DNA from: Methanofollis tationis
Lineage (GTDB): Archaea; Halobacteriota; Methanomicrobia; Methanomicrobiales; Methanofollaceae
Reading direction: 5' to 3'
Assembly: GCF_013377755.1 (NCBI RefSeq)
Contig: NZ_JABXWR010000001.1
Coordinates: 1,375,104-1,439,103 of the forward strand
Length of the DNA: 64,000 nt
Program-made: the position numbers and the translations under genes
Notes under the pieces: generated by a model
The model's input: the letters and a program-made list of their open reading frames with translations, nothing else
What the model was told of the DNA's origin: nothing
The model's database searches: none
In this document: piece after piece, positions 63,260-64,000 of the stretch
Position numbering within the stretch: position 1 is the stretch's first letter
How the letters are laid out: every line of letters starts with the position of its first letter

Positions 63260-64000
63260 ACCCGCTCCTCACCCTTGCGCTCTCGGTCTCGCGGTTCAGG
63301 TTCTGGATCTATACGGGCGGGACCTATGTGGTCGGCTATGCCCTGGGGATGGGGTCGTGGGAGGCGTTTCTGCTCCCTTCGTATGCAGTATATCTGTTTT
63401 ATTTCTTTTTTCCGGCGAATGTATTCATATACGGCGTCAACGATCTCTGGGACCGTGAGACAGACCTGAAAAATCCGAAGAAGGGTGAGAGGGAGCACCT
63501 GCTCGAGGAGCGGGAGTGGCGGTCGCTGGTGGTCCTGCTCCTCGGGGTCTCGGCCCTCAGCGCCGCCCTCCTGGTCTCCCAGACGATGGCGGAGCGGGCG
63601 GTCTTCTGCGCCTTTCTCTTTCTCTCGTATTTTTACAGCGCCCCGCCCCTCAGGTTCAAGGAGGTGCCGGTCCTCGATTTCTCCTCGAACATGCTCTACA
63701 TCATGCCGGGGGTCTTCGGGTATCTCCTGGCGTCGGGATCGTTCCCGCCTCTCCTCCTGATCGCGGCCGGGTATTTTCATATTGCGGCGATGCACCTCTT
63801 CTCGGCGATCCCTGACATCGGGTGCGATCGCGAGGCCGGGATCACGACGACGGCGGTCGTGCTCGGGGAGCGGCGGTCCCTGGCCCTCTGCCTGGTGTTC
63901 TGGTCGGCGTGTGCGGCGCTGGTCCTCTTCCTTGCCGGGCTCCACCCGCTGGCCCTGCCGGTGCTGCTCTTTCCCGCCGTCCCGCTCGCCCTCCTGCTGG
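63256..64000 (+). CDS. UbiA prenyltransferase, lycopene-elongase-like (3' end outside window)
   Basis: At least 248 residues of an integral membrane prenyltransferase. SRFRFWIYTGGTYVVGYALG at the N-terminus and two acidic motifs, GVNDLWDRETDLKNPKK near residue 60 and SAIPDIGCDREAGITTTAVV near 180, match haloarchaeal lycopene elongases, which add C5 units to lycopene for C50 carotenoids. The NDxxDxxxD pattern binds magnesium and dimethylallyl diphosphate. The position right behind crtI and crtB supports this. A digeranylgeranylglyceryl phosphate synthase-like role is less likely. Confidence 0.78.
   Translation, partial: MNPLLTLALSVSRFRFWIYTGGTYVVGYALGMGSWEAFLLPSYAVYLFYFFFPANVFIYGVNDLWDRETDLKNPKKGEREHLLEEREWRSLVVLLLGVSALSAALLVSQTMAERAVFCAFLFLSYFYSAPPLRFKEVPVLDFSSNMLYIMPGVFGYLLASGSFPPLLLIAAGYFHIAAMHLFSAIPDIGCDREAGITTTAVVLGERRSLALCLVFWSACAALVLFLAGLHPLALPVLLFPAVPLALLL

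Overview
The window looks like a GC-rich euryarchaeal chromosome, most likely a hydrogenotrophic methanogen of the order Methanomicrobiales. The archaeal assignment rests on ribosomal proteins S3Ae and the long archaeal S15, KEOPS subunit Pcc1, TATA-type promoters, archaeal-only families (DUF5654, DUF5612, DUF5814, RibL FAD synthase) and PEGA surface proteins. The order is inferred from gene content and base composition; no methanogenesis gene lies in the window.

Layout: 0-11 kb holds a mixed set of housekeeping and accessory genes: the end of ribL, a DUF2284 protein, a small-multidrug-export protein, an AAA ATPase/TOPRIM pair that may be a defence module, a three-repeat PEGA protein, a yeast-type cytosine deaminase behind a foldable leader, rlmH, a small heat-shock-like protein and a secreted C25 peptidase. 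11.3-14.6 kb is an insertion-sequence zone: an IS5-type transposase, a kinase remnant, a 130-bp head of a second IS5/ISH1-type element, and an IS1634-like element with 23-bp imperfect ends. 14.8-21.9 kb (minus strand) is one 12-gene operon built around metalloid export and thiol redox: a Cys-rich peptide, ferredoxin:thioredoxin reductase catalytic subunit, a small Cys-tailed membrane protein, two DUF318 permeases, a thioredoxin-like protein, a DGC protein, DUF2703, ACR3, a tandem UspA protein and a BASS-family transporter. A complete 1065-bp ISH1-type element sits just upstream of its promoter. A frame-broken TauE/SafE exporter follows and shares a duplicated promoter/operator with the big operon. 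An ArsR-type repressor near 25 kb has a matching site in front of it, so these three units probably form one regulon.

25-43 kb: ABC-2 exporter, SulP transporter, UspA, dynamin-like GTPase, enolase, PIG-L deacetylase, HypF, two HTH regulators overlapping a DUF5814 helicase, a methyltransferase and a bactofilin-like protein. 43-45 kb is the classical archaeal operon rps15-DHH-pcc1-rps3ae, preceded by a leader that can fold into a closed multi-branch structure. 45.6-50.9 kb: a large sensor kinase, tRNA-Gly(CCC), a 45-residue Lys-rich protein, and a solo TnpB element inserted into a decayed transposase gene.

51-64 kb: a second PEGA protein; a sulfur-carrier/thiamine/molybdopterin cluster (moaD-like, thiM, thiE, ThiF/MoeB-like E1, moaE) behind an 18-bp perfect palindrome; DUF5612, Sua5, a nucleotidyltransferase, an orphan Cas4-like protein, DUF3467, a UbiB-type kinase, and a carotenoid cluster (crtI, crtB, a lycopene-elongase-like UbiA enzyme) that runs off the right edge and suggests a C50 carotenoid pathway in a methanogen.
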